Assembly (NCBI RefSeq): GCF_030362855.1
Contig: NZ_JAUCBP010000012.1
Span: forward strand, 326,237 to 390,236
Origin: Neoalteromonas arenosi
Lineage (GTDB): Bacteria; Pseudomonadota; Gammaproteobacteria; Enterobacterales; Alteromonadaceae
Direction: 5' to 3'
Length of the DNA: 64,000 nt
The position numbers and the translations under genes are program-made. Each line of letters opens with the position of its first letter. Within the stretch, counting starts at the first letter, position 1. The notes under the pieces are model-generated. The model was given only the letters and a program-made list of their open reading frames with translations, did not search any database and was not told the DNA's origin. This document shows positions 40,480 through 49,439 of this stretch, one piece after another.

Positions 40480-41742
40480 ATGACCTGGCCCCTATTTTAT
40501 TTTGTTGTTGCGGGGCTCCTTGGAGCAATCGTTTTAACCATTAGCCTGCCATGGCTTAGGGCGCGTAACCAACGTCAGGCCGATCAGCTGCGCAATGCAC
40601 AAATTGTTAAACAGCGCCTCGCGGAGCTCGAACGTGAAGTGACCGAAGGCTTGATCAGCGAAGAAGACAAAGATCAAGCTGTTACCGAACTAAAGTTAGC
40701 GTTGGTTGAAGAGAGTCAAGCTACAGATACTGAACAAAAAAATCGCTCAACTCCGGCCATTATTGTCGGTCTGGTGATCAGTTTAGGCATTGCTGTGCCG
40801 GTGTATTACCGCGCTAATCACATCACTGAGGTTAAGCAGCTGGTCGCCGCTACGGATTCTGTTAGTGAGCTCAGCGATAAGCTAATTGCAGTGATGAATG
40901 ATAATGCTGAAATTACGCCGCAGGAGTTGCAATCGCTAGCTTTAGCAATTCGCCAGCGATTGCGAGACACGCCGGATGACGAACAAGCATGGTTAAACTT
41001 AGGGCGGTTGTACATGAGCATTGGGTTTTCTGAGCAATCGGTACAGTCATTTGAACGCGCGTTCCGTTTGGCACCTGAAAATACTAATGTGCGGTTGAGT
41101 TTTGCCCAGGCGCTGATGCTCTCGGGTACCGATGAGAATCTACAACGCTCCCGTGGTCTATTGTTGTTTGAATTAGAACAGCAACCGCAAAACGATAATT
41201 TATTGCTGATGGCTACAGTTGTATCCGCACAGCTCGGTAATTTAGTAGAAGCCGAAGAATTGTTTGCTAAGATAAAAGACAAGATGGATCCGACGAGTTC
41301 TATGTATCAAACCATTGTGGCGCGCTTGGATGAACTCCGTGGTATTGCAGGTGTCAATGAGTCTGAGGAACCAATCAACCAAGAGGGTAAGACGGGCTTT
41401 TCCGTAACCGTAGCAATTAGCGAAGAACTAAAACAGAAGTTGCCAAGCTCTGGGTTCTTGTTTGTATTTGCGCAAGATGCCGGTAGTCAAATGCAAGTAC
41501 CAGCAGCAGTAGTAAAAATACCATTGCCTGAGTTACCCGTCACTGTAGAACTAACAACCGACAACGCAATGTTGCCAACGTTTACGCTGGCTCAGGTTGA
41601 ACAAGCACGCTTAGTCGCAAGAGTGTCGGTGGATGGCGATGTTAGTGCTGTAAATGGCGAGTTAGAGGGAGTGTCGGAAATGCAGGTATCCTCCGGTCTA
41701 TTAAGATCTGCAACTATTACAATTGATCAGGAAATCAAATGA
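40480..41742 (+). CDS. ccmI: CcmI, apocytochrome c chaperone
   Basis: The 420-residue protein has two N-terminal membrane helices (about 4-22 and 90-108) with a coiled region between them (RNQRQADQLRNAQIVKQRLAELEREV). Tetratricopeptide repeats follow (DDEQAWLNLGRLYMSIGFSEQSVQSFERAFRLAPEN), then a C-terminal beta-rich domain. CcmI holds apocytochromes for haem ligation. It overlaps mlaA by 4 nt and closes the ccm operon. Confidence 0.93.
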   Translation: MTWPLFYFVVAGLLGAIVLTISLPWLRARNQRQADQLRNAQIVKQRLAELEREVTEGLISEEDKDQAVTELKLALVEESQATDTEQKNRSTPAIIVGLVISLGIAVPVYYRANHITEVKQLVAATDSVSELSDKLIAVMNDNAEITPQELQSLALAIRQRLRDTPDDEQAWLNLGRLYMSIGFSEQSVQSFERAFRLAPENTNVRLSFAQALMLSGTDENLQRSRGLLLFELEQQPQNDNLLLMATVVSAQLGNLVEAEELFAKIKDKMDPTSSMYQTIVARLDELRGIAGVNESEEPINQEGKTGFSVTVAISEELKQKLPSSGFLFVFAQDAGSQMQVPAAVVKIPLPELPVTVELTTDNAMLPTFTLAQVEQARLVARVSVDGDVSAVNGELEGVSEMQVSSGLLRSATITIDQEIK

Positions 41743-42524
41743 ACACACGATTTTTAATGCTACTGGTTGTTATGGCGCTAGGATTAGGCGGCTGTGCAAC
41801 AAATTCAGCTTCCCAGCAGGTCGAGGCTGAAGCGAATGCCGGCGACCCGCGTGATCCTCTGGAGCCAATTAACCGCGCGGTCTGGGATTTCAATTACGAC
41901 GTATTGGATGCTTATATCCTCCGCCCCATTACCGTAGGCTATGTCACAGTGATGCCAGAGGTTGCACGTAAAGGTTTACTAAACGCCGCGCAGAATTTGG
42001 AAGAGCCGGTTAATTTTGTCAATAACCTACTGCAAGGTAAAGCCGCAGAGTCATTCGACAGTGCATTTCGGTTTGTCATCAACAGCACTGTTGGTTTAGC
42101 CGGCACTATCGATGTTGCCGGCGCGATAGGCGTTGAGCGACAGGAAGAAGACTTTGATGAAGTGATGGGGGTATGGGGCATTGGCAATGGGCCGTATTTA
42201 ATGATCCCTGCTGCTGGGCCAAATGATGTGCGCGGTGTAACCGGAGAGGTGGTTGATAATCTATACTTCCCTGCTACCTACCTCAATAGCAATTGGACGC
42301 TGTTGCGCTGGTCTGTAGAACTCTTAGAGACACGTGCGTTGTTTATGGAGCAAGAGCAGCAGCTTGAGGCCTCTGCAGACTCTTATGCGTTTGTGAAGAG
42401 TGCTTACTTCCAAAACAAGGCGTTTCAAGTAAACGATGGTGAGGTGGAAGAAGAGCAGCTGGATGAAGATGAGCTAGAAGATTTCGAAGCCTTTGAAGAT
42501 ATGCTTGACGATATCGACTATTAA
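41739..42524 (+). CDS. mlaA: MlaA/VacJ outer-membrane lipoprotein
   Basis: The 261-residue protein has a lipoprotein signal with Cys19 (LGLGGC) and the VacJ motifs DPLEPINRAVWDFNYDVLDAYILRP, GVWGIGNGPYLMIPAAGPNDVR. It removes phospholipids from the outer leaflet of the outer membrane and passes them to the Mla system. The C-terminal tail of about 27 residues is strikingly acidic (EEEQLDEDELEDFEAFEDML). It is coupled to ccmI by a 4-nt overlap, an arrangement in which lipid and cytochrome genes share a transcript. Confidence 0.93.
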   Translation: MNTRFLMLLVVMALGLGGCATNSASQQVEAEANAGDPRDPLEPINRAVWDFNYDVLDAYILRPITVGYVTVMPEVARKGLLNAAQNLEEPVNFVNNLLQGKAAESFDSAFRFVINSTVGLAGTIDVAGAIGVERQEEDFDEVMGVWGIGNGPYLMIPAAGPNDVRGVTGEVVDNLYFPATYLNSNWTLLRWSVELLETRALFMEQEQQLEASADSYAFVKSAYFQNKAFQVNDGEVEEEQLDEDELEDFEAFEDMLDDIDY

Positions 42525-42548
42525 AAAAGGGCCTGAAGGCCCTTTTTT
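42523..42548. terminator. Bidirectional terminator between mlaA and galE
   Basis: GGGCC (42529-42533), loop TGAA and GGCCC (42538-42542) are flanked by A6 and T6, so the stem extends to 11 bp and serves both converging transcripts. Confidence 0.93.
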
Positions 42549-42580
42549 AATGTCTTTTACTGAGTGATAAACTACTGACC

Positions 42581-43600
42581 TTAGTCGCGATAGCCATTGG
42601 GGTTTTGCGACTGCCATCGCCAAGAGTCGCGACACATATCATCCAAACCTTTATGGGCTTCCCAGCCTAGCTCTTGTTTAGCCAGCGTTGGATCGGCGTA
42701 ACATGCAGCAACATCACCACTGCGACGCGGTACAATGGCATAGGGTACGGCTTGACCACTTTCACGTTCAAACGCTTTGACCATTTCCAGCACGCTGTAG
42801 CCTTGACCGGTACCTAGGTTGAAGGTACATAAGCCAGCGTTGGCAGCGAGTTTATTGAGCGCCTTCAAATGCCCATCAGCAAGATCTTCTACGTGGATAT
42901 AATCACGCACGCCGGTACCATCTGGCGTATCATAGTCATCACCGAATACGCTGAGCTTGTCGCGTTTACCGGTGGCAACCTGAGTAATAAAGGGCATGAG
43001 GTTATTGGGTATACCGGTTGGGTCTTCACCAATTAACCCTGACGGATGCGCACCAACGGGATTGAAATAGCGCAGTAACACAATATTCCAGTCTTTATCT
43101 GACGCGTATAAATCTGTGAGTACATGCTCAACCATGAGTTTTGATTGACCATAGGGATTGGTTGGGCGGCCAGTTGGTAAATTTTCATGCAGAGGCAACT
43201 CAGTCGGATCACCGTAAACAGTAGCAGATGAGCTAAACACTAAGTTTTTTACACCATTAGCCTGCATACTTTTGCACAGCTGCAGCGTACCAAACACATT
43301 GTTTTCGTAGTATTTAAGCGGCTGCTCAACTGACTCACCAACTGCCTTAAGGCCAGCAAAATGAATTACTGCTTCGACTTTATATTGGCTAAAGAGCGTG
43401 TTTAATACTTGCTCGTCGCGAATGTCGCCCTGCTGAAACACAACGCTTTTACCCGTGATCTGAGCAACGCGGTTCAAGGATTCCTCACTCGCATTTGACA
43501 AGTTGTCTAACACTATCACATGATAATCTTGCTCAAGGAGTTGAAGTACAGTGTGACTTCCGATGTAGCCCGCACCGCCAGTAACTAAGATAGTTTTCAT
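42581..43600 (-). CDS. galE: UDP-glucose 4-epimerase
   Basis: The 339-residue protein has the NAD-binding [11 protein letters not shown], the catalytic Ser in [11 protein letters not shown], and the YGQSK motif. It interconverts UDP-glucose and UDP-galactose, giving a sugar donor for the polysaccharide locus on the other strand. It overlaps the small membrane gene upstream by 4 nt. Length is normal. Confidence 0.95.
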   Translation of the reverse strand: MKTILVTGGAGYIGSHTVLQLLEQDYHVIVLDNLSNASEESLNRVAQITGKSVVFQQGDIRDEQVLNTLFSQYKVEAVIHFAGLKAVGESVEQPLKYYENNVFGTLQLCKSMQANGVKNLVFSSSATVYGDPTELPLHENLPTGRPTNPYGQSKLMVEHVLTDLYASDKDWNIVLLRYFNPVGAHPSGLIGEDPTGIPNNLMPFITQVATGKRDKLSVFGDDYDTPDGTGVRDYIHVEDLADGHLKALNKLAANAGLCTFNLGTGQGYSVLEMVKAFERESGQAVPYAIVPRRSGDVAACYADPTLAKQELGWEAHKGLDDMCRDSWRWQSQNPNGYRD

Positions 43601-43896
43601 TCGTCTTGCACAACCTCTTTGGGTAAATATTTAGCACTTAAACTGAATTGAAGTGGTTTGATAAACAACGGGTAAAGTAAAAACACCAAAAACGCCCAGA
43701 GGAGGGCAATCCAATTTTCTGATGCTTGCAAGATGAACACAAACACCGGAACAATGATGAGAAGTTTCAAAACGTTCAGCAAGGAACGCTCAGGTACTGT
43801 CATTTTAAGCGCTGCGTTTTCCAACGCAATCATACGCTCTCTTAACGGCAAATCCCTCAATTGAGGGATTTGTTTAGCGGAAAAATAAAATTTCAT
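43597..43896 (-). CDS. Small membrane protein (possibly DUF6170 type), 99 aa
   Basis: The protein begins [32 protein letters not shown], then has two adjacent membrane helices (about 41-57 and 61-78), with cytoplasmic ends predicted. It resembles small DUF6170-like proteins of Alteromonadales, but I am unsure. It starts directly after the POT transporter stop and overlaps galE by 4 nt, so the three minus-strand genes form one unit. Function unknown. Confidence 0.6.
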   Translation of the reverse strand: MKFYFSAKQIPQLRDLPLRERMIALENAALKMTVPERSLLNVLKLLIIVPVFVFILQASENWIALLWAFLVFLLYPLFIKPLQFSLSAKYLPKEVVQDE

Positions 43897-45402
43897 CTAC
43901 TCTGCTTTAGCTAGATCGCTCGGCGGGAGTTTTTCCCAGAAGCGCGTTTTCATTGATAACAATAATATTACTATACCAATGGCAATACTAAATAGACTAA
44001 TTTGCATATATAAGCCTGGCATTTCGTCTAAGCGACTTGGGTCGAAATTACCTGCCAGTAGGCCCGCGACTACGTTGCCAATCGAGTACGTTAAAACGAA
44101 TACACCCATCATTTGTCCGGCAAAGCGCTTCGGCGATAATTTGCTCACTGCGCTCAATGCCACCGGACTCAAGCACAATTCACCAACGGTATGTAAAAAG
44201 TAAGTCATTACTAACCAATAAGGCGCTACTTTAAGTCCACTGGCTGCAATCTGAGCGGCGAAGAACATAACGATAAAGCCCGTCGCCATAATGATTAAAC
44301 CAATCGCGCATTTAAAGCCGTAGGACGGATCCATCATACGCTTACCAAGGTTGATCCAAAGTGCAGCAAAAAACGGTGATAAAATGATGATGAAGAACGA
44401 GTTAGCAGACTGGAACCACGCGGGTGGGATTTCGAAGTTACCCAGCATTCTGTCTGTATAGTCACGCCCGAACAAGTTGAGTGATGAACCTGCCTGCTCG
44501 AAGCCCGCCCAAAAACAAATAGACGCGATACACACTAAGAACAATGCACCAAGCCGCTTCTTTTCGTTACCGTCTAGGTTGCCGAAGAAAAAGATGGCGG
44601 TATAGTACGCTAAAAATACCAGAGTAAAGAAGATGGCGACATATTTTGCTAAGGCGACGGCATCAATAATGATGGCGCCAGTGGTCACCGCATAAGTTAA
44701 TAATGCTAAGCCAACTAAGAAGCCGTAAATAATCATCCAGCTCATGCGCGCATTTTTGGGCGAAAGGTGGACGGTTGGGCCGTCTGCTGCACCGGCTAAC
44801 TTCGGACGCGTAATTTTGTACTGGATCAGGCCAATGGCCATACCTACGGCTGCAGCGCCAAACGCATAGTGATAACCCATGTTGGTGGCAAGGTAGCCAC
44901 ACACGATATAACCAATCACCGAACCAATGTTGATACCCATATAGTAAAGGGTATAGCCACTGTCTCGACGTTTATCTTCATCGCTGTAAAGCATTCCGAC
45001 CATTGCGCCAATGTTTGGCTTCAACAAACCCGTACCTAAAACGACTAAAATTAAGCCGATAAAAAATGTTTGGGTGCTGGGTATTGCTAGTACGATATGG
45101 CCCATCATTATAATGATACCGCCATACCAAACGGCATTTTGACCACCAATCAAGCGGTCAGCCATCCAGCCGCCAGGTAACCCCATAAAGTAGACGGCGC
45201 CGGTGTAGAGGCCGTAGATTGCTGTGGCCGTTGCAACAGTGAAGGCTAACCCTTCCTCCTGCAAACTGGCGGTCATAAACAGGACTAGTAGAGCGCGCAT
45301 GCCGTAGTAGCTCATACGTTCCCACATTTCTGTAAAAAAGAGTGTTTGCAGGCCGCCGGGGTGGCCAAAGAAACTGGTATCGAGGTTAGTTTTATCTGTC
45401 AT
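43897..45402 (-). CDS. POT-family proton-dependent oligopeptide transporter
   Basis: The 501-residue protein has about 12-14 helices and the POT/PTR2 motifs: EMWERMSYYGMRALLVLF (the ExxER region), GGWMADRLIGGQNAVWYGG, and GYTLYYMGINIGSVIGY. It takes up di- and tripeptides with protons across the inner membrane. It is first in a minus-strand unit with the small membrane gene and galE. Substrate range cannot be read from sequence alone. Confidence 0.92.
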   Translation of the reverse strand: MTDKTNLDTSFFGHPGGLQTLFFTEMWERMSYYGMRALLVLFMTASLQEEGLAFTVATATAIYGLYTGAVYFMGLPGGWMADRLIGGQNAVWYGGIIIMMGHIVLAIPSTQTFFIGLILVVLGTGLLKPNIGAMVGMLYSDEDKRRDSGYTLYYMGINIGSVIGYIVCGYLATNMGYHYAFGAAAVGMAIGLIQYKITRPKLAGAADGPTVHLSPKNARMSWMIIYGFLVGLALLTYAVTTGAIIIDAVALAKYVAIFFTLVFLAYYTAIFFFGNLDGNEKKRLGALFLVCIASICFWAGFEQAGSSLNLFGRDYTDRMLGNFEIPPAWFQSANSFFIIILSPFFAALWINLGKRMMDPSYGFKCAIGLIIMATGFIVMFFAAQIAASGLKVAPYWLVMTYFLHTVGELCLSPVALSAVSKLSPKRFAGQMMGVFVLTYSIGNVVAGLLAGNFDPSRLDEMPGLYMQISLFSIAIGIVILLLSMKTRFWEKLPPSDLAKAE

Positions 45403-45745
45403 TGTTTGCTCGGTTTATATTTCTAGTTATACGTAGCGTGCAGCGTTGCTGAATGCTGAAAAGCGGACCGGTTAGCTCAAGATTGAATGCGAACTGGCCG
45501 AAAAGTTTAAAAGGTTGTATCAAACACTGCCCATTAACACAAGTCGGCTTACTCAGCAGAACACTGCAATAGCAACAATATGCAGCCTATTTGTGAATGT
45601 CTTGTTAAGCGTAAATGTGGATTGAGCGAATGGGTGGTTTAAACACCAAACGGCGTTGGTGATCGCGTTAAAATAGGTTATCATGCGCGTCGTTTTGTAG
45701 GTCCGCAATTTGCTGCGGGGAAACAGTTATTGCCATGGATGTTAT
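45403..45745. other. Divergent intergenic region before the polysaccharide locus
   Basis: No gene is seen in this 343-bp spacer. It holds the promoter entered separately at 45656-45684, a short hairpin in the leader (CCGCA/TGCGG, 45703-45718) and an 8-bp palindrome GTTTAAAC (45637-45644) just upstream of the -35. No JUMPstart/ops element (GGCGGTAG core) was found. Confidence 0.5.
45656..45684 (+). promoter_or_regulatory. Candidate sigma-70 promoter of the polysaccharide operon
   Basis: TTGGTG (45656-45661) and TATCAT (45679-45684) are separated by exactly 17 bp, about 60 bp before the start codon of the export gene. Each hexamer matches consensus at four of six positions. Confidence 0.6.
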
Positions 45746-48352
45746 ATGCCGCGTACATTGAGATTTTTATTCGCTATTTTGCTGATCACTAGTTTTAGTG
45801 CAGCAAGTCAGGGCTTCACGCCATCTCCCGCTCAGATTGAACAGTTTAAACAATTGCCGCGCGCGCAACAGGTCGCGTTGGCCAGACAGATGGGTATTGA
45901 TATCAGTGATATTGATGCAGCGCTTAATGTCGGTGGTAAAGGTCAAAGTCAAGAAATGAGAGAGCCTGTCGATGTTGTCGAGCGGGTGGTTGACGAAGCA
46001 GCGGTTGCCGAAGAACTCTCTCAGCAAAGTTCCGCTAAACAGCAATCAGCAAAACTTAAGCCCTTCGGCTATAACATTTTTACCGATGCAGCAGAGCGTT
46101 TTTCCCCTTCCGCCAATACACCGGTTCCCTCTGACTACGTACTAGGTCCTGGTGACAGTGTTAATGTTCGCTTGTTTGGTAAAGTCAGCGACCAGTTTGA
46201 ATTGTCCGTCAGCAACGAAGGCTTTGTTGAAGTACCCGAGTTAGGCCCAATGGTAGCAGCGGGCTCTACCTATCAAGAACTCAAGCAGCAACTCACCGAC
46301 AAGTATTCAGAGCAAATGATAGGCGTATCGCCGCATATCACTATGGGGCAGCTGCGCACTATACAAGTATTTATCGTTGGTGAAGCGTTCCGGCCAGGCG
46401 CATATACCGTAAGCTCACTTGCGACTGTTACAACGGCTTTGTTTAACAGTGGTGGCGTGAGTAATATCGGCTCATTGCGCAACATTGAGTTAAAGCGCTC
46501 AGGTAAAACCGTTGCGCAATTCGACTTGTACGATTTACTTGTATTTGGGGATACCTCTGCTGATGTGCGTTTGCAACAAGGCGATGTATTGTTTATTCCG
46601 CCGGTGAAAACGGTTGTAAGTATCGATGGTGAAGTCAGACGCCCAGCAATTTATGAGATTAAAGGCGATGAGAATTTACAAGACCTGCTGAGTTTAGCTG
46701 GAGGATTATTACCCAGTGCTGAGCAGTCAAACATCCAAATCGCTCGCAGTACGAGTCAGGGCCTTAAGGTCAATACCGTTGACACCACCATCCGAAATCA
46801 AGCCGGTCGTTTCGAGTTAGCTAACGGTGACTTCGTGAACGTGCCTGCGAGTACTGCCGAGTTTAATAACGCAGTATTGGTGGTAGGCGCGGTTAACAAT
46901 CCGGGACTGGTTCAACATTCCTCTTCGTTAGCCTTGAGTAATATTGTATCTGAAGCAACACTGCTCAGTTCAACCGATTTAAGCTACGCACTCGTGGTTC
47001 GTAAAGCCAAGTTCGATGTGAAAACGAGCGTTGTTCAATTTAAACCAACAGACGTCATCAACGGTCGTTTTGATTTGGATTTGCAACCGTTCGACTCGGT
47101 CATTTTGTTCAATCGATTCGGCGGTAATGACGCAAGAGGTAACGAAGCATCAGCGACGTCTGGTGGCCTGCAAGCTGCTCAAGGCGATGAGCGGGTTGAA
47201 GATTACCTGCTTGAGCTAGAGCGTTCAGCGTTTACTGAGAAACAGTTGATTTTAAAGGCGACACAAAATTTTTCGCGCCGTGAGCTTCTTGCGCCCGTTG
47301 TGGCTCGCCTAAAGCTTGAAGCGAATGAGGAAGCCCAGGTGAATTTGGCTGAAGTGACGGGGCAGGTTCGATTCCCTGGAGTTTACCCTATTTCGCAAGG
47401 CTCAACGGTTAAACACTTAATCGAAGCGGCCGGCGGACTGTTAGATTCTGCTTACACGGTAGAAGCTGAGTTATCGCGCACCTTTGTTACCAGCGAAGGT
47501 GTGCAAATAAAGCATATCGTTTTTGATCCATTAAGTGGCACCAGCGTGGATTCGAGTGACGTGATTTATGTAAGCGCTAAAGACAAACTCAATATTCTGC
47601 GCACCCCTGATTGGTTTGAGAGTAACCGTGTTGAATTGGTTGGTGAGTTTAAATTCCCCGGTGTTTATCAAATCAGTAAGGGCGAAACACTGGCCGATTT
47701 AATTGCGCGTGCTGGTGGGGTTACTGAAAAAGCCACACTCAATGCGGCCATTTTCACCCGTGAAGAACTGCGTGAGCGTGAGCGACAAAATATCGACCGC
47801 TCAGTTCAACAAATTCGCGAGCAAGTGATTAACTCTAATCTCAATGCAAGCCAATACACGGTTGCGATTGATTACACCATTGCGCAGGACATACTGAATG
47901 ACCTAACTGCTGTAGAACCCGTTGGTCGCATGGTGATTGACTTACCCGCTGCATTAGCGCAACGCAGCAATGCAAATATCGAACTTAAAGATGGCGATGT
48001 GGTTTATTTGCCTAACATCACGCCTGCCATCTCGGTAATTGGTGAAGTTTATGTGCCGACTACCTTGAGCTTTAATAGTGACTATGGGCTTGAAGATTAC
48101 ATTGAGATGACTGGCGGTTACAAAACATATGCAGATGCTTCTAGCGTGTATATCGTGAAAGCCAATGGTTCAGTTGAAGTGCCTTCTAGTGATTTTTGGT
48201 TTAACGGTGAAACCAGTGTAGTCCTCGAGCCGGGCGATACCATTGTTGTGCCAAGAGATGTAACCAATTACGACAACTTAGGGTTGTGGCAAGCGGTTAC
48301 TCAGATTGCTTATCAGGCAGCGATAGCGGTTGCTGCTATTAATAGTTTTTAG
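45746..48352 (+). CDS. Long SLBB-repeat polysaccharide export protein (OtnA/WbfF-like)
   Basis: The ATG at 45746 starts a typical signal peptide (PRTLRFLFAILLITSFSAASQG); an upstream frame start at 45710 is rejected. The product is about 868 residues. A Poly_export domain (YVLGPGDSVNVRLFG) is followed by about six SLBB-like repeats, each with a G-E/Q-V-x-x-PG-x-Y type core: VGEAFRPGAYTV, IDGEVRRPAIYEI, VTGQVRFPGVYPI, VGEFKFPGVYQI. It resembles the long OtnA/WbfF proteins rather than the 380-residue Wza. It probably forms the outer-membrane exit for O-antigen or capsule and pairs with wzz downstream. Confidence 0.87.
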   Translation: MPRTLRFLFAILLITSFSAASQGFTPSPAQIEQFKQLPRAQQVALARQMGIDISDIDAALNVGGKGQSQEMREPVDVVERVVDEAAVAEELSQQSSAKQQSAKLKPFGYNIFTDAAERFSPSANTPVPSDYVLGPGDSVNVRLFGKVSDQFELSVSNEGFVEVPELGPMVAAGSTYQELKQQLTDKYSEQMIGVSPHITMGQLRTIQVFIVGEAFRPGAYTVSSLATVTTALFNSGGVSNIGSLRNIELKRSGKTVAQFDLYDLLVFGDTSADVRLQQGDVLFIPPVKTVVSIDGEVRRPAIYEIKGDENLQDLLSLAGGLLPSAEQSNIQIARSTSQGLKVNTVDTTIRNQAGRFELANGDFVNVPASTAEFNNAVLVVGAVNNPGLVQHSSSLALSNIVSEATLLSSTDLSYALVVRKAKFDVKTSVVQFKPTDVINGRFDLDLQPFDSVILFNRFGGNDARGNEASATSGGLQAAQGDERVEDYLLELERSAFTEKQLILKATQNFSRRELLAPVVARLKLEANEEAQVNLAEVTGQVRFPGVYPISQGSTVKHLIEAAGGLLDSAYTVEAELSRTFVTSEGVQIKHIVFDPLSGTSVDSSDVIYVSAKDKLNILRTPDWFESNRVELVGEFKFPGVYQISKGETLADLIARAGGVTEKATLNAAIFTREELRERERQNIDRSVQQIREQVINSNLNASQYTVAIDYTIAQDILNDLTAVEPVGRMVIDLPAALAQRSNANIELKDGDVVYLPNITPAISVIGEVYVPTTLSFNSDYGLEDYIEMTGGYKTYADASSVYIVKANGSVEVPSSDFWFNGETSVVLEPGDTIVVPRDVTNYDNLGLWQAVTQIAYQAAIAVAAINSF

Positions 48353-48506
48353 TTCAAATAAGCACGATTTTATAAAATATCAGTACGCCTTAAGCACATA
48401 ATATAATGCCAACATAGTGCCCATCTGAACCCAATATTTAATTGGTTTGTGAAAGAAAAGGCCTTATTAGCGTGCATTTCGTGCGGAAAAAAACAAAGGA
48501 CAAATT

Positions 48507-49430
48507 ATGAGTGACAATGAACTGGCAAATACTGACGAATACACTTTGCTTGATGCATTGAGTGCATTGTGGGCCAAGAAAATTGCCATAATTGTGATCA
48601 TGCTTATTGTAAGTGGAATAACAGTCTATGCAGCATTACAACTACCGAATATATATCGTTCAGAGGCAGTCCTTGAACCAGTAAATGTTGGTGGCGAGGG
48701 TGGGTTATCAGCAATCGCAAACCAATTTGGAGGCTTGGCGAGTTTGGCAGGGATTAATTTAAACGCTAGCTCAAGCCAAACGAAAAGCGTGTTAGCAATT
48801 ATGAATTCACGGCGGTTCCTAGAATCTTTTATTGACGAACAAAACTTGTATGTCCACCTCTTTGCGGTTACGACGTGGAATGCAGAGCTAAACAAGCTTG
48901 AAATTGATGAGAATGTTTATGATCCAAACACTGATACCTGGCTCAGAGAGGTAAGTTTCCCTCGAAAGCCTAAACCATCAAAATCAGAAGCTTTAGAAAT
49001 TTTTCGCGATTTATATAGTGTTCAGGAGGATAAAGAAACAGGCTTAGTCACAGTTTCGATCAATTACATTTCTCCTTATGTCGCAAAAGAATGGGTAAAT
49101 AAGATTCTCAAAAAAATAAACACTGAAACCAAACGTCGAGATATGGAAGTTGCAATTCGCACGTCGGAGTATTTAGAGAGCGAGTTAGAAAACACAAGTA
49201 TTAATAGCGTACAGCAAATAATCTATCAATTACTCGAAGAACAAAAGCGTACTTTAATGCTGACGAATGTAAAAGAAGATTATGTTTTTAAAGTAATAGA
49301 TCCAGCATTTGTCCCAGAGAAAAAAGTGGGACCCAGTCGTGCAATATTGTGTTTGTCTGTTTTCGTTGGTGCTTCTTTAGTTATTGCTTTCATCATAATC
49401 TTGATTGATTACAGAAAAAAGCTTAGTTGA
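48507..49430 (+). CDS. wzz: Wzz-type chain-length determinant (OtnB-like)
   Basis: The 307-residue protein has a Wzz domain with membrane helices at about 27-48 and 281-302 around a helical periplasmic part. The N-terminal part reads TLLDALSALWAKKIAIIVIMLIV and then PNIYRSEAVLEPV; the C-terminal part has the Pro-rich VIDPAFVPEKKVGPSR. It sets polymer length together with Wzy. There is no tyrosine-kinase domain as in Wzc. AGGA lies about 6 nt before the ATG. It follows the export gene after 154 bp with nothing notable in between. Confidence 0.9.
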   Translation: MSDNELANTDEYTLLDALSALWAKKIAIIVIMLIVSGITVYAALQLPNIYRSEAVLEPVNVGGEGGLSAIANQFGGLASLAGINLNASSSQTKSVLAIMNSRRFLESFIDEQNLYVHLFAVTTWNAELNKLEIDENVYDPNTDTWLREVSFPRKPKPSKSEALEIFRDLYSVQEDKETGLVTVSINYISPYVAKEWVNKILKKINTETKRRDMEVAIRTSEYLESELENTSINSVQQIIYQLLEEQKRTLMLTNVKEDYVFKVIDPAFVPEKKVGPSRAILCLSVFVGASLVIAFIIILIDYRKKLS

Positions 49431-49439
49431 AAAAGTGAG

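Noticed and set aside
40818..41282. Minus-strand frame of 154 codons
   Set aside because: Antisense to ccmI; Ser/Asn/Cys-rich translation typical of a shadow.
45403..45745. JUMPstart/ops element before the polysaccharide locus
   Set aside because: No GGCGGTAG core found on the plus strand; antitermination by RfaH is not supported by sequence.
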